DNA of 64,000 nt from Marchantia polymorpha subsp. ruderalis (GCA_037833965.1 AP031354.1:7852001-7916000); one strand, 5' to 3'; counted from the stretch's first letter, positions 23,674-34,821 are shown. Numbers and translations: made by a program. Notes: generated by a model from the sequence alone, not told the origin.

Positions 23674-23683
23674 TTTATATATT
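23674..23683 (+). promoter_or_regulatory. TATA-like element upstream of tRNA-iMet
   Basis: TTTATATATT ends ~31 nt before the tRNA gene. CAA triplets (TTCAACATCAACATC) immediately precede the mature 5' end. Both are typical of plant nuclear tRNA genes. Confidence 0.55.
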
Positions 23684-23713
23684 GGTAGTCGATTGAACTT
23701 CAACATCAACATC

Positions 23714-23785
23714 ATCAGAGTGGCGCAGCGGAAGCGTGGTGGGCCCATAACCCACAGGTCCGAGGATCGAAACCTCGCTCTGATA
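23714..23785 (+). tRNA. initiator tRNA-Met (CAU)
   Basis: A 72-nt cloverleaf without intron. The acceptor stem ATCAGAG (23714-23720) pairs with CTCTGAT (23778-23784), leaving discriminator A. The anticodon stem GTGGG/CCCAC encloses loop CCCATAA with anticodon CAT. The T loop is ATCGAAA instead of TTCRANN, a hallmark of eukaryotic cytoplasmic initiator tRNA, as is the A1:U72 end. It serves translation initiation with eIF2. A TTTT Pol III terminator lies at 23811-23814. It looks fully functional and is the only RNA gene I can support in the window. Confidence 0.95.
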
Positions 23786-23810
23786 ACCCAGAGTCAAGCT
23801 TCCATATTCG

Positions 23811-23814
23811 TTTT
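23811..23814 (+). terminator. Pol III terminator of tRNA-iMet
   Basis: A TTTT run 26 nt past the tRNA 3' end, the first such run downstream. Confidence 0.6.
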
Positions 23815-24002
23815 GCCTCCTTCGGTTTTCCAACCCCTACAAATCTGAGCTGCGAATGAGATGTTTTCAATTTGCAGCTTCTTTCTGTCGACGTTCTTCG
23901 TTTTGCTCTCATAAACCAAATTTCTTTCAGCACATTCTTGAATCTCAAATAGAGATTTAGAAACGAAGGTTAACCCTCACCGGTTACCCTTACCCCGAAA
24001 AT

Positions 24003-24031
24003 TTAGAAGGCTTCATTTAGAAGCCTTCTAA
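24003..24031. repeat. 11-bp inverted repeat with a 7-nt loop
   Basis: TTAGAAGGCTT, seven-base loop CATTTAG, then the exact complement. It is downstream of the tRNA gene and could be a footprint of a small element or a hairpin in a transcript. No function can be assigned. Confidence 0.5.
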
Positions 24032-24796
24032 GTTTTCCGAGTTCTTGCAATTGCACATAGGGAATGCAATAAGGGAGAAAGTAAGCATGTCTGCTCAGCT
24101 TTAGCGATTCCCAAAAGTTTGATTCCCTGTATTCAGCCACATAATACCCAATTCTAGCAAGCCGAACATTTTCTATTGCAGGATTTTATTGTTGTCGATC
24201 TGACTGATGACAGTAACCACAATATTCCCTTCTGATCTGCAAATGCATTTGGACGCTTGACATGTTGATCAGTTTCTAGATTTGTGCCTGAGCAACTGGA
24301 GAGCAAAAGCAAAGCCTTTTCTGCAGATTAGCCGTTTCAGCTGATCGGGAGCAACTTCGGGCACCTTGGTACAATGTATAACAACCTCGTGTTCACTGAG
24401 GATTCCACGACTTGCCTACTTGGTCTTGTTAATAGATACTATATTATTTGAACACATACTGGTCAGTGTGCAAATCGTACAGCGGACGAATGAAATTGGT
24501 GAAGAGTTACGAAACCGCGCAATCGTAGACAATGTATGTTAGTATGAAAAAACTGAAGCACTGTGATAAAATGAAAGAAGTGTTTCATCTGCCCCGTCCT
24601 AAATCTTCTCTATCCCACACTTTTATTACAAAATATATGTATAGATGATAGAGAATTTTTCTAAATTTTTAAAAACTGTTACAACTTAAACCTTCAAATA
24701 TTTCCGTTAAACTGAAGTCAGGAAGGTCATTGAGACAACAAACTGAGTTTGAAATTTGGTAGAGCTGGCTAGAGAGACCATGTCATAATAGATGTC

Positions 24797-24855
24797 ATGG
24801 TCTCGACCAACGTCAATGATCGTCATTGCTGCGGATATCTGCGAAGCCATCTGTC
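24797..24855 (+). promoter_or_regulatory. distal conserved block of RBCS copy 6
   Basis: About 0.78 kb before the ATG. It reads CGACCAACGTCAATGATCG and then GCGGATATCTGCGAAGCC; the GATAA core is changed to GATAT while the rest is retained. Confidence 0.45.
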
Positions 24856-25049
24856 TATACATATGCATATACATATTCACCAGCACCTTTCCTTGTATGA
24901 TAGTCAATGCAGGTTTGTTGTCTCTCTGTAGCCAAACAATTCATGTTACACAACAACAACCGAAAACCAGAAAGTACGTAGAAGAAGGTAAAGAGGGTGA
25001 AAGAGCGAAAGTTGTTCAAGCCCGGGAAGAGCGGTGAGGCCTTACATGA

Positions 25050-25583
25050 AGTGACCAATCTTTTTAAATCTGATTGTTGTCAAGTAGAATAACATGACAT
25101 GTTTGACGAATCGAACCACTTTTTGTGTATGTTGGAATGTGATAAAAACTTGTATACTACATAAATTGCACATATGCAACTAATGCTGAAATATTTTATT
25201 TTTGGGTTTCCCACAAATTATTTATCTTCTTAAAAAAATAGAGGAAAACTTTGATTTCAAAACAACTTTCAATGTCATAAAGTCCATTTTCTATCATTTT
25301 GTTTCTCAACCCACATATTAGAATTTTTAATTCGAATGTATGTCAAGATGCAATATGCATGACTGAGGAAGCTCCGTTGTTCTTACGCTACATCCAAAAT
25401 GCATCACAAGATCTCCATCCTCAAACCTGTGGCGCTCCCCTCGTGTGGCTCCCTTAGCTTCTATCCGCGGGACTTCCTACTACATAATCCCCAGACGCTC
25501 ATGTTTCTGCAGGATCTCCAGTACCTGCACTCTCTCTCCCACATCGCATCTTGCCTCGAAGCCTGTACAGCTTCGCTGCAGAC
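25050..25583 (+). promoter_or_regulatory. upstream region and 5' UTR of RBCS copy 6
   Basis: Lineage-A upstream block. Near 25,425-25,455 a small extra segment (GTGGCGCTCCCCTCGTGTGGCTCCC) interrupts the stretch shared with other copies, apparently a short local duplication. The pyrimidine-rich CTCTCTCTCCCAC patch is present at ~25,530. Confidence 0.55.
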
Positions 25584-26425
25584 ATGGCCTCACTCGTTGC
25601 ATCGACCGCCGTGGTGACCCCTGTTGCAGCTCTCGCTGCTTCCAGCTCCACCAAGAGCTTAGATGTCGTCTCTGTGAAGGCCGGACTCAAGGCTGGCGTC
25701 TTCGGAGGCAAGAGCGAATGGCAATCCAAGACCGCAACCAACGGCAGCAGAGTGTCATGCATGCAGGTAATTCTATATCCATCTTTACTCGTCACATAGA
25801 GAGCAATGCGCACGATCTCTTTGGGAATGCACTGTGAATAATTTTCGTGGAATGGAGGAGTGCTATCGTCTTGTCCTGTTTCTGATTTCCTGAGGCGTTG
25901 CGAATGGCAGGTGTGGGAGCCATACAACAACCTGAGGTTCGAGACCCTGTCCTACTTGCCCGCTCTGAGCCAGGATGCTCTGGCCAAGCAGATCGACTAC
26001 GTCATCAAGTCTGGCTGGGCTCCCTGCATTGAGTTCGACACCGTAAGTTCTTCATCAAATTAGTTCTTCATTTGAACATTTTCTTTGTATCTGTTAGTTT
26101 CGGACCGCGAAGTGTATGCATAAGTTTTGAAGATGAGATCACCTGGAGGGCGTGGTTTTTACCGGTCCTGTTTTCATTGTCTGTTCTACAGCAAGGAGCC
26201 GTGACCCGTGAGGGAAGCAGAATGCCCGGATACTACGATGGTCGCTACTGGACCATGTGGAAGCTGCCCATGTTCGGATGCACCGACTCTGCTTCAGTGT
26301 TGAGGGAGATTGAGGAGTGCAAGAAGTTGTACGGACACAAGTGCTACATCAGGTGCTTGGGATTCGACAACACCAGGCAGGTGCAATGCGCCATGTTCAT
26401 CGTCCACCAGCCCACCAACAAGTAG
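25584..26425 (+). CDS. RBCS: Rubisco small subunit precursor, copy 6 (lineage A)
   Basis: Exons 25584-25766, 25911-26042 and 26192-26425; introns 144 and 149 nt. The transit peptide has Leu4, Thr8, Leu26 and Val29 ([16 protein letters not shown]), whereas the mature chain is the common Arg115 form. The first intron carries the same donor-side variant as copy 4. An AATAAA lies at 26746-26751 after a conserved TTTGTACCATTTTTTTCTG stretch. It is the first array member after the 4.7-kb insert. Confidence 0.96.
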
Positions 26426-27384
26426 ATTATCGCGTGCTTTCTCAGGGCACAACAAATTAGCCGACTTGAAAGACTTCCTTGCAATGCGCTATGTTTATCG
26501 TCCACCAGCCCACCCAGTGAATTAAGGTTGGCAGCGTGCTAGGGAGTTAAAAAGGCTGAGGGTGAATCTCGACCATCATATCCGCGGGCTTAATTTAACT
26601 CAGAACTGGAGGCAAGACACGACTAGGATTTATGATAGCTCTAGAGCCAGGAATGTATAGGAAAGGAGTCTCGAATTCCTTTTCTTTTCACTGTGTAATC
26701 CTCATGTATGCTCTGCACAGACAGAGTTTGTACCATTTTTTTCTGAATAAATGTTCGGACATTCTTCTCTACTTCGGGCGCTCTTGGGGCCAGATCGTCT
26801 TGTGCCGGTTAGTTTATAGTTCTGCAGTAAGGCTGTCATGACAGATGATTATATATCGCATCCATATATCTGATCATGTTGTGTTGTTACTTGGGTTGAC
26901 CTCAAATTGGCTAGAAATGTCGACATCTTATAGCAGTGAACTACATAAGAAGACGGGGAAATTAGCATTGAAATATATTTGGGCTTTGATGTATGATATC
27001 AACTGCTAGTTGAACATGTTGAAAATTACTTCTCAGTGTGCAGATAGTCCAGCGGACGAATGAAATTGTTGTGGAGTTTCGAGACCGAATAATCGTATAC
27101 AATGTATGTTGGTATGAAAAAACTGAAGCACTGTGATAAAATGAAAGAAGTGTTCCATCTGCCCCAGCCTAAATTTCCTCTATCCCACACTTTTATTAAA
27201 AAAAAATTTACATGGATTATAGAAAATTATCTACATATTATAAAATAATAACAAACGGCAAAGCCTTGCGACATAAACCTTCAAATATTTCCCTTGAAAC
27301 TGAAGTTAGGAAGATCATTGAGACAACGAAGTGTGTTTAAAAGTTGGTAGAGCTAGCTAGAGAGACCATGTCACAATAAGTGTC

Positions 27385-27443
27385 ATGGTCTTGACCAACG
27401 TCAATAATCGTCATTACTGCGGTTTTCTGCGAAGCCATCTGTC
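27385..27443 (+). promoter_or_regulatory. distal conserved block of RBCS copy 7
   Basis: About 0.75 kb before the ATG. TGACCAACGTCAATAATCG is followed by GCGGTTTTCTGCGAAGCC; the GATAA core is lost by the same change seen at copy 4. Confidence 0.45.
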
Positions 27444-27619
27444 TACAGATATGCATATACATATGCATATATCTTCACCAGCACACTTCTTTGCATGATA
27501 GTCAATGCAGGTTTGTTGTCTCTCTGAAGGCAAGCGATTTCTTACACAACAACAACCGAAAACCAGAAAGTACGTAGTAAAGAGGGTGAGAGAGCGAAAG
27601 TTGTTCAAGCCTGAGAAAG

Positions 27620-28139
27620 AGGGGTGAAGCATTACATGAACTGACCGATCTTTTAAATTCTGATTGTTGTCAAGTAGAATAACATGTATGTTGTCATGTG
27701 ATAAAATCTTTTATACTATATAAATTGCACATATGCAACTAATGCTGAAATGTTGTTTTTTTGGGTTTTTTCCCACAAAATTAAAAATCTTCTTAATATA
27801 ATGGAGGAAAAAATTGATTTAAGAAAGTCTCCCTTTGTCATAAACTCAATTTCCTATCATTTTATTTCTCAATCCACATATTATAATTTTTAATTCGAAT
27901 GTATGTCGTGATGCAATATGCATGACTGAGGAAGCTCCGTTGTTCTTACGCTACATCCAAAATGCATCACAAGAGCTCCATCCTCAAACCTGTGGCTCCC
28001 TCATCTTCTATCCGCGGGACTTCCTACTACATAAGCCCGACGAGCTTCTATTCCTGCAGAATCTCGAGTAACTGTACACTCTCTCTCTCTCTCTCACAGC
28101 GCATCTTGCCTCGAAGCCTTTCCAGCCCTTGCTGCAGAA
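27620..28139 (+). promoter_or_regulatory. upstream region and 5' UTR of RBCS copy 7
   Basis: Lineage-A block with a ~30-bp deletion relative to others near 27,690, where the CACCACTTTTTG segment is missing. The 5' UTR has an expanded CT run (CTCTCTCTCTCTCTCTC) at ~28,080-28,097. A TATATAAATT string at ~27,717 is too far from the ATG (~420 bp) to be assigned as TATA without a mapped start site. Confidence 0.55.
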
Positions 28140-28979
28140 ATGGCCTCAGTCGTTGCATCGTTCGCCGTGGTGACCCCTGTTGCAGCTCTCGCTGCTTCCA
28201 GCTCCACCAAGAGCTCAGATGTCATCTCTGTGAAGGCCGGACTCAAGGCTGGCGTCTTCGGAGGCAAGAGCGAATGGCAATCCAAGACCGCAACCAACGG
28301 CAGCAGGGTGTCATGCATGCAGGTAATTATGGATTGGACTTTAGTTGTCAGATAGAGAGCAATGCGCACGATCTCTTTGGGATTGTACAGTGAATTTTCG
28401 TGGAATGAAGAAGTGCTTCCGCCTCGTTCTGTTTCTGATTTCCTGAGGCGTTGCGAATGGCAGGTGTGGGAGCCATACAACAACCTGAGGTTCGAGACCC
28501 TGTCCTACTTGCCCGCTCTGAGCCAGGATGCTCTGGCCAAGCAGATCGACTACGTCATCAAGTCTGGCTGGGCTCCCTGCATTGAGTTCGACACCGTAAG
28601 TTCTTCATCATATTAGTTCTTCATTTCGACATTTTCTTTGCGTCTGTTAGTGCTGGACCGCGAAGTGTATGCGTAAGTTTTGAAGATGCGATCACCTCGA
28701 GGGGCGTGGTTTTTACCGGTCCTGTTGTCATTGTGTGTTCTACAGCAAGGAGCCGTGACCCGTGAGGGAAGCAGAATGCCCGGATACTACGATGGTCGCT
28801 ACTGGACCATGTGGAAGCTGCCCATGTTCGGATGCACAGACTCTGCTTCAGTATTGAGGGAGATCGAGGAATGCAAGAAGTTGTACGGACACAAGTGCTA
28901 CATCAGGTGCTTGGGATTCGACAACACCAGGCAGGTGCAATGCGCCATGTTCATCGTCCACCAGCCCACCAACAAGTAG
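28140..28979 (+). CDS. RBCS: Rubisco small subunit precursor, copy 7 (lineage A)
   Basis: Exons 28140-28322, 28464-28595 and 28746-28979; introns 141 and 150 nt. The precursor has 182 residues with Phe8 in the transit peptide (VASFAVV) and Arg115 in the mature part. The first intron is the variant of copies 1-3 and 5, but exon 3 carries the Arg115 state of copies 2, 4, 6, 8 and 9, so it is itself a mixture of array variants. An AATAAA lies at 29298-29303. Confidence 0.96.
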
Positions 28980-29549
28980 ATCACCGTATGCTCTCTCAGG
29001 GCACTACAAATTAGCCGACTTGAAAGCTTTCCATGCAATGCGCTATGTTTATCGTCCACCAGCCCACCCAGTGAATTAAGGTTGGCAGCGTGCTAACAGA
29101 GTTAAAAGCCTGAGGATGAATCTCGACGATCATATCCGCGGGCATAATTTAACTCAAAACGGGCGGCAAGACACGACCAGGTTTATGATAGCTCTAGAGC
29201 CAGGAATGTAGAGGAAAGGAGTCCCAAACTCCTTTGTTTTCACTGTGTAATCCTCATGTATGCTCTGCACAGACAGAGTTTGTACCATTTTTTTCTGAAT
29301 AAATGTTCGGACATTCTTCTCTACTTGGGGTGCTCTTGGGACCAGATCGTCTTGTGCCGGTTTGTTTATAGTTCTTCATTAAGGCTGTCATGACAGATGA
29401 TGATATATCGCATCCACATATCTGATCATGTTGTGTTGTACTTTGGATTGACCTCAGAATTGGCTAGAAATGTCGACACTTATAGCGGTGTACTACAATA
29501 GAAACTGATGATGGGGTAAATACGGTTCTATGTTCTTGGACTTTGATGT

Positions 29550-30650
29550 ATTATATCAACTGTCAGTAGAACTTTGAAGTCAGGAAGGCTATTGTTATAA
29601 AATATTTGTATAATTGTTGGAAGGAGTACCAAAGAGACTGCGTCATAATATGTGTACTGGTCACGACCAACGTCAATGATCGTCATTACCGCAGTTATCT
29701 GCGAAGCCATCTGTCGATACACATGCAATTCACCCGCACCTTTCCTTGCATGATAGTCAATGGAGGTATGTTGACCCTCTGTAGACAAACAATTAATCTT
29801 ACACAATAACAACCAGTAAATCGAATGTGCGTAGATGAGGGTAATGAGAGCAAAGAGGGTAAAAGACCGAAATCTGTTCAAGGCCGAGAAAGAGCGGCGG
29901 AGTTCACTTAAAGGTAGGGAAAACGCTTTCTTCAGTCAACTCTTCTGCATAAGTGGCACATAGTATGATTCAGAGGAAATAACCATTGATTGATTTGAAC
30001 CTGAAACATGGGCCATTACTGTGGCGTCCACAGTGTCGTCATGGGGCTTCATGACAACCCACTCAGAAAATGCCACGTACAGCTCTCCTTCCGGTCCGTA
30101 GCAAGTTCAGGACAGTAGTTTACTGTCCTTAGGCACTGTAAAACTGGGTTCTCCTACTAACTTGATATCTCAATGTTACACAGGTAACTGTCCAAACCCC
30201 CCGGCCAGGGAAGTAGCAGGCCCAGGCCATCGCTGAACTCTCGGTGATGTTCTAATGGAATCGGGGGACAAGTGTCACAGCAACTTTTATTGGTAGACCC
30301 CATCAACCCATTGACTTACAATTCCAAAATGCTAACGACGGGCTATTCTGAAAAGCATCACGATGTACCACATTGCATCGAAATATATGTAACAACATAA
30401 CATTCGAAGAACCATCACCTAATGTGATTACTATGCTATGGACAAGTAAAGTTCTATTTGAAAAATGGAAACTGCTATGGGAATGGGAATTAATTTCATT
30501 TGGTTGAAAAATACACCAAGCAGCCATATAAATGTACAAATCTAGTCTAGACCTACGTCCTTTATCATGTTCTATCACAGTGTATGCCTAATACTACTTT
30601 GAACAGAAAATACTTTGATATACGCTGACTAGTCTGCATACTAACATTGA
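29550..30650 (+). repeat. lineage-B upstream segment before copy 8 (paired with 18,600-19,690)
   Basis: Second member of the ~1.1-kb segmental duplicate. Here it lies 0.8-1.9 kb before a lineage-B first exon, which tells what the orphan member at 18.6-19.7 kb once belonged to. The two members differ by scattered substitutions and small indels, for example a ~24-bp extra stretch near 30,375. Confidence 0.75.
29657..29715 (+). promoter_or_regulatory. distal conserved block far upstream of RBCS copy 8
   Basis: The same block, about 1.77 kb from the copy 8 ATG. It retains CGACCAACGTCAATGATCG and GCAGTTATCTGCGAAGCC, including the GATAA core. Confidence 0.45.
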
Positions 30651-31239
30651 AAAAAAGAGATTTGCAGTTTCTTTTAGAAGCACGATAATTGAGATATTGA
30701 TAAGTGCAACGATACATTTTCAAGCGTATGTGCTTTGAGGAAAATCTGTCACTAGTATCGGCTTCAAAACTGCCTCCTCTCGCACATTGGCACAATTTAC
30801 CCGGTGTCCAACTCTAGTTCGAACCCAAGTTTTGTACTGTGGATTTGTCGGATTCCTAGGGCTAGGATTTCTGAGGTTCTAGGCGTTTACCCACTAGGCG
30901 TTTACATCTTGGGCTTCAGTTACTTTACATCACACTAACTGACCCTGTTCTTATAATATTCGTGGAGGTCTGTCTCGAGGGTCTGTGCTTTAAAATTCCT
31001 CAATTAATCGACTTCTGGTGCTTTCGTGTACAAGGTCAACCAAGTAGATTTTTACAGACTGCAGAGCTCGTTACTGTGGTGGTCGTATTGTACGGAGCGG
31101 ATTCTACCTGTTCAGTGACCCATGGCCGTACCATGTCGCTCCTGAACGAAAGTGAGTATGAAGTCAATTAGAGAAAGCTGGAGTTCATAAACATATTCGC
31201 AAATATTCTGTACCTCGACGGTGCCCGGTGCTTTCTGAT

Positions 31240-31424
31240 CCTCGGGGAATCCTGATCTCAGCTCCATCTTTAGCCTGTGGTTCTCCATCGTTATCTTCCC
31301 ACCGTTATCCCTTGCATTGTCTTACAATCGCACTATTTAGTTTCTCGGAAGCTCCCTTCCAGTAGTGCAGTCACATCTCTTCATCATTCATCTCACTGCT
31401 CGTTCTCGAGCTCCAGCCTTCACA
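31240..31424 (+). promoter_or_regulatory. lineage-B promoter and 5' UTR of RBCS copy 8
   Basis: Resembles the copy 11 promoter and not lineage A. Shared marks are CCATCTTTAGCCTGTGGTTC near 31,265 and CGCACTATTTAG near 31,329. CTATTTAG at 31333-31340 lies 92 bp before the ATG and could be a TATA element; the equivalent in copy 11 lies 95 bp before its ATG. Confidence 0.6.
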
Positions 31425-32297
31425 ATGGCTTCCGTCGTTGCATCTTCTGCCATTGTGACCCCGGTCTCAGCCCTCGCTGCCTCCTCCACCACCAGGAGCT
31501 CTGAGATTGTGTCCGTCAAGGCTGGTCTCAAGGCCGGAGTTTTGGGCGGAAAGACCGAATGGCAATCCAAGACCCAAACCAATGGTAGCCGTGTGTCCTG
31601 CATGCAGGTATGACTGCGTTCACAACTGATTGCGAGATTAAGGGATGTGTGCGATGTTTTCAGGTCGCTGTGTATATGTGGAATGTCGGTGAATGGTTGA
31701 ACTCGCCTGGCTGGAACTTCTCCATCTGGTGATTCTCGAGTCGCGGCTACCCTAATTACTCGTGATTGATGTGTCCGCCCAGGTGTGGGAGCCATACAAC
31801 AACCTGAGGTTCGAGACCCTGTCCTACTTGCCCGCTCTGAGCCAGGATGCTCTGGCCAAGCAGATCGACTACGTCATCAAGTCCGGCTGGGCTCCCTGCA
31901 TTGAGTTCGACACCGTAAGTTCTTCATCATATTAGTTCTTCATTTCGACATTTTCTGTACGTCTGTTAGTACTGTACCGCGAAGTGTATGCATAAGTTTT
32001 AAAGAAGAGATCACCTCGAGGGCGTGGTTTTTACCGGTCCTGTTGTCATTGTCTGTTCTGCAGCAAGGAGCCGTGACCCGTGAGGGAAGCAGAATGCCCG
32101 GATACTACGATGGTCGCTACTGGACCATGTGGAAGCTGCCCATGTTCGGATGCACCGACTCTGCTTCAGTGTTGAGGGAGATCGAGGAATGCAAGAAGTT
32201 GTACGGACACAAGTGCTACATCAGGTGCTTGGGATTCGACAACACCAGGCAGGTGCAATGCGCCATGTTCATTGTCCACCAACCCACCAACAAGTAG
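31425..32297 (+). CDS. RBCS: Rubisco small subunit precursor, copy 8 (B/A mosaic)
   Basis: Exons 31425-31607, 31783-31914 and 32064-32297; introns 175 and 149 nt. The first exon is lineage B: Ile10, Ser15, Thr22, Arg24, Glu27, Ile28, Val29 and later Leu39, Thr44 and Gln51, almost the same as copy 11. Its first intron (GTATGACTGCG) is also of B type. From exon 2 on it switches to lineage A: SYLPALSQ, Arg115, PTNK, the A-type second intron and 3' UTR. The second intron is identical base for base to that of copy 9. AATAAA at 32611-32616. The frame is intact, so it should supply an ordinary A-type mature subunit behind a B-type promoter and transit peptide. Confidence 0.95.
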
Positions 32298-33220
32298 ATC
32301 ACCGTATGCTCTCTCAGGGCACTACAAATTAGCCGACTTGAAAGTTTTCATTGCAGTGCGCTGTATTCATCGTCCACCAGTCCAACCAGGAAGTGAAGGT
32401 CGGCTGCGTGCTAACAGAGGTAAAATGAGGATGAATCTCGACGATCATATCCGCGGGCTTAGTTTAACTCACGACTGTAGGCGAGCACGACAAGGATTTA
32501 GAATTGCTCTAGAGCCAGGAATGTAGAGTAATGGAGTCTCCTAATCTCTCTTTCTCAATGTGTTATCGTCAATTGCTCTGTAGGGACAGAGTTTGTACCA
32601 TTTTTTTCTCAATAAATGTTCGGACATTCTTCATTACTTTGGGGTCTCTTGGAGCCAGATCGTCTTGTGCCGGCAAGTTTATAGCTCTGCATAGAGAGTG
32701 TTACGACGGAGGATGATATATCACATCCATACATCTGATCATCTTGTGTTACTTGGATTGACCTCAGAATTGGCTAGAAATGTAGACATCTCGTAGCGGT
32801 GAACTACAGTAGAAAGGAAATACGGGGAAACTGACTTTAAGATTCTTGGTTCTTTGCTGTATTAACATCAACCGTCAATTGAAAACTTCGAAAAGTATAC
32901 TCGTCAGTGTGAAAAGCGTACAGCGGGCAAATGAAATTGCCGAAGGGATATTACGAAACTACTCGATCGTAAACAATGTATGTCGGGATAAAAAACTAAA
33001 GCAGTGTGAAAAAATGAAAGATATGTTACATCTGCCCCGTCCTGGTTTACAAGAAATATTTACTAAAGATAGAGAAAATATACATATTACAAAGCGCAAA
33101 GAATGTGAAATAAACCTTCATTAATTACTGGTGAAACTGAAATTATGCAGGTTGTTGAGACAACGAACTGATTTCGAAAGTTTGAAAAGCTGGTTAGGGA
33201 GACTACATGTAAGTATAATG

Positions 33221-33277
33221 GGCCTGACCAACGTCAATGATCGTCATCACTGCGGTTATCTGCGAAGCTATCTGTCT
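33221..33277 (+). promoter_or_regulatory. distal conserved block of RBCS copy 9
   Basis: About 0.76 kb before the ATG. TGACCAACGTCAATGATCG followed by GCGGTTATCTGCGAAGC; both core types are kept. Confidence 0.5.
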
Positions 33278-33469
33278 AGACATATGTAATCCACCAGCAC
33301 CTTTCCTTGCATGACAGTCAATGCAGTTTTGTTGTCCATCTGTAGGCAAACGATTCATCTTACACAACAACAACCGAAAACCCGAAAGTACGTAGATGAG
33401 GGTAAAGAGGGTGAAAGAGCGAAAGTTGTTCAAGCCCGGGAAGAGCGGTGAAGCATTGCACGATCTGAC

Positions 33470-33983
33470 CGATCTTTTAAAATCTGATTGTTGCCCAGTA
33501 GAATAACATGACATGTTTGACAAATCGAACCACTTTTTCTGTATATTGGCATGTGATAAAACCTTTTATATGATATAAATTGCACAAATGCAACCAATGC
33601 TGAAATGTAGTATTCTTGGTTTTTTCCCCACAAATCTTTTCTCTTCTTAATAGAATAGAGGAAAACTTTGATTTAAGAAAGTCTCCCTTTGTCATAAATT
33701 CAATTTTCTATCGTTTTATTTTTCAATCCACATATTGTTATTTTAATTCGAATGTATGTTATGATGAAATATGCATGACTGAGGAAGCTCCGCTGTTCTT
33801 CCGCTACATCCAAAATTCATCACAAGAGCTCCATCCTGAAACCTGTGGCTCCCTCATCTTCTATCCGCGGGAATTCCTACTACATAAGCCCCAGAAGATC
33901 CTGCTTCTGCAGGATCTCGAGTACCTGCACTCTCTCTCACGCAGCGCATCTTGCCTCGAAGCCTGTCCAGCTTCGCTGCAGAA
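33470..33983 (+). promoter_or_regulatory. upstream region and 5' UTR of RBCS copy 9
   Basis: Standard lineage-A upstream block: AT-rich part to ~33,770, TGCATGACTGAGGAAGCTCC at ~33,772, TATCCGCGG near 33,862, pyrimidine patch near 33,930. Confidence 0.55.
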
Positions 33984-34821
33984 ATGGCCTCAGTCGTCGC
34001 ATCGTCCGCTGTGGTGACCCCTGTTGCAGCTCTCGCTGCATCCAGCTCCACCAAGAGCTCCGATGTCATCTCTGTGAAGGCCGGACTCAAGGCTGGCGTC
34101 TTCGGAGGCAAGAGCGAATGGCAGTCCAAGACCGCAACCAACGGCAGCAGAGTGTCATGCATGCAGGTAATTTTGGATCCATCTTTACTAGTCAGATAGA
34201 GAGCAATGTGCACGATCTCATTGGGAATGTACAGTGAATTTTCGTGGAATGGAGAACTGCTTTCGCCTCGTCCTGTTTCTGATTCCGGAGGCGCTGGGAA
34301 TAACAGGTGTGGGAGCCATACAACAACTTGAGGTTCGAGACCCTGTCCTACTTGCCCGCTCTGAGCCAGGATGCTCTGGCCAAGCAGATCGACTACGTCA
34401 TCAAGTCCGGCTGGGCTCCCTGCATTGAGTTCGACACCGTAAGTTCTTCATCATATTAGTTCTTCATTTCGACATTTTCTGTACGTCTGTTAGTACTGTA
34501 CCGCGAAGTGTATGCATAAGTTTTAAAGAAGAGATCACCTCGAGGGCGTGGTTTTTACCGGTCCTGTTGTCATTGTCTGTTCTGCAGCAAGGAGCCGTGA
34601 CCCGTGAGGGAAGCAGAATGCCCGGATACTACGATGGTCGCTACTGGACCATGTGGAAGCTGCCCATGTTCGGATGCACCGACTCTGCCTCAGTGTTGAG
34701 GGAGATCGAGGAGTGCAAGAAGTTGTACGGACACAAGTGCTACATCAGGTGCTTGGGATTCGACAACACCAGGCAGGTGCAATGCGCCATGTTCATTGTC
34801 CACCAGCCCACCAACAAGTAG
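33984..34821 (+). CDS. RBCS: Rubisco small subunit precursor, copy 9 (lineage A)
   Basis: Exons 33984-34166, 34307-34438 and 34588-34821; introns 140 and 149 nt. The transit peptide matches copy 1 exactly (Ser8, KSSDV), and residue 115 is Arg. The acceptor of intron 1 reads TAACAG where other A copies have TGGCAG, still a valid AG. Its second intron is identical to that of copy 8. AATAAA at 35141-35146. The downstream flank runs into the truncated copy 10 at ~35,383. Confidence 0.96.

Noticed and set aside
27711-27722. TATATAAATT as a TATA box for copy 7
   Set aside because: It lies ~420 bp before the ATG, in a generally AT-rich part. Without a mapped transcription start it cannot be assigned.
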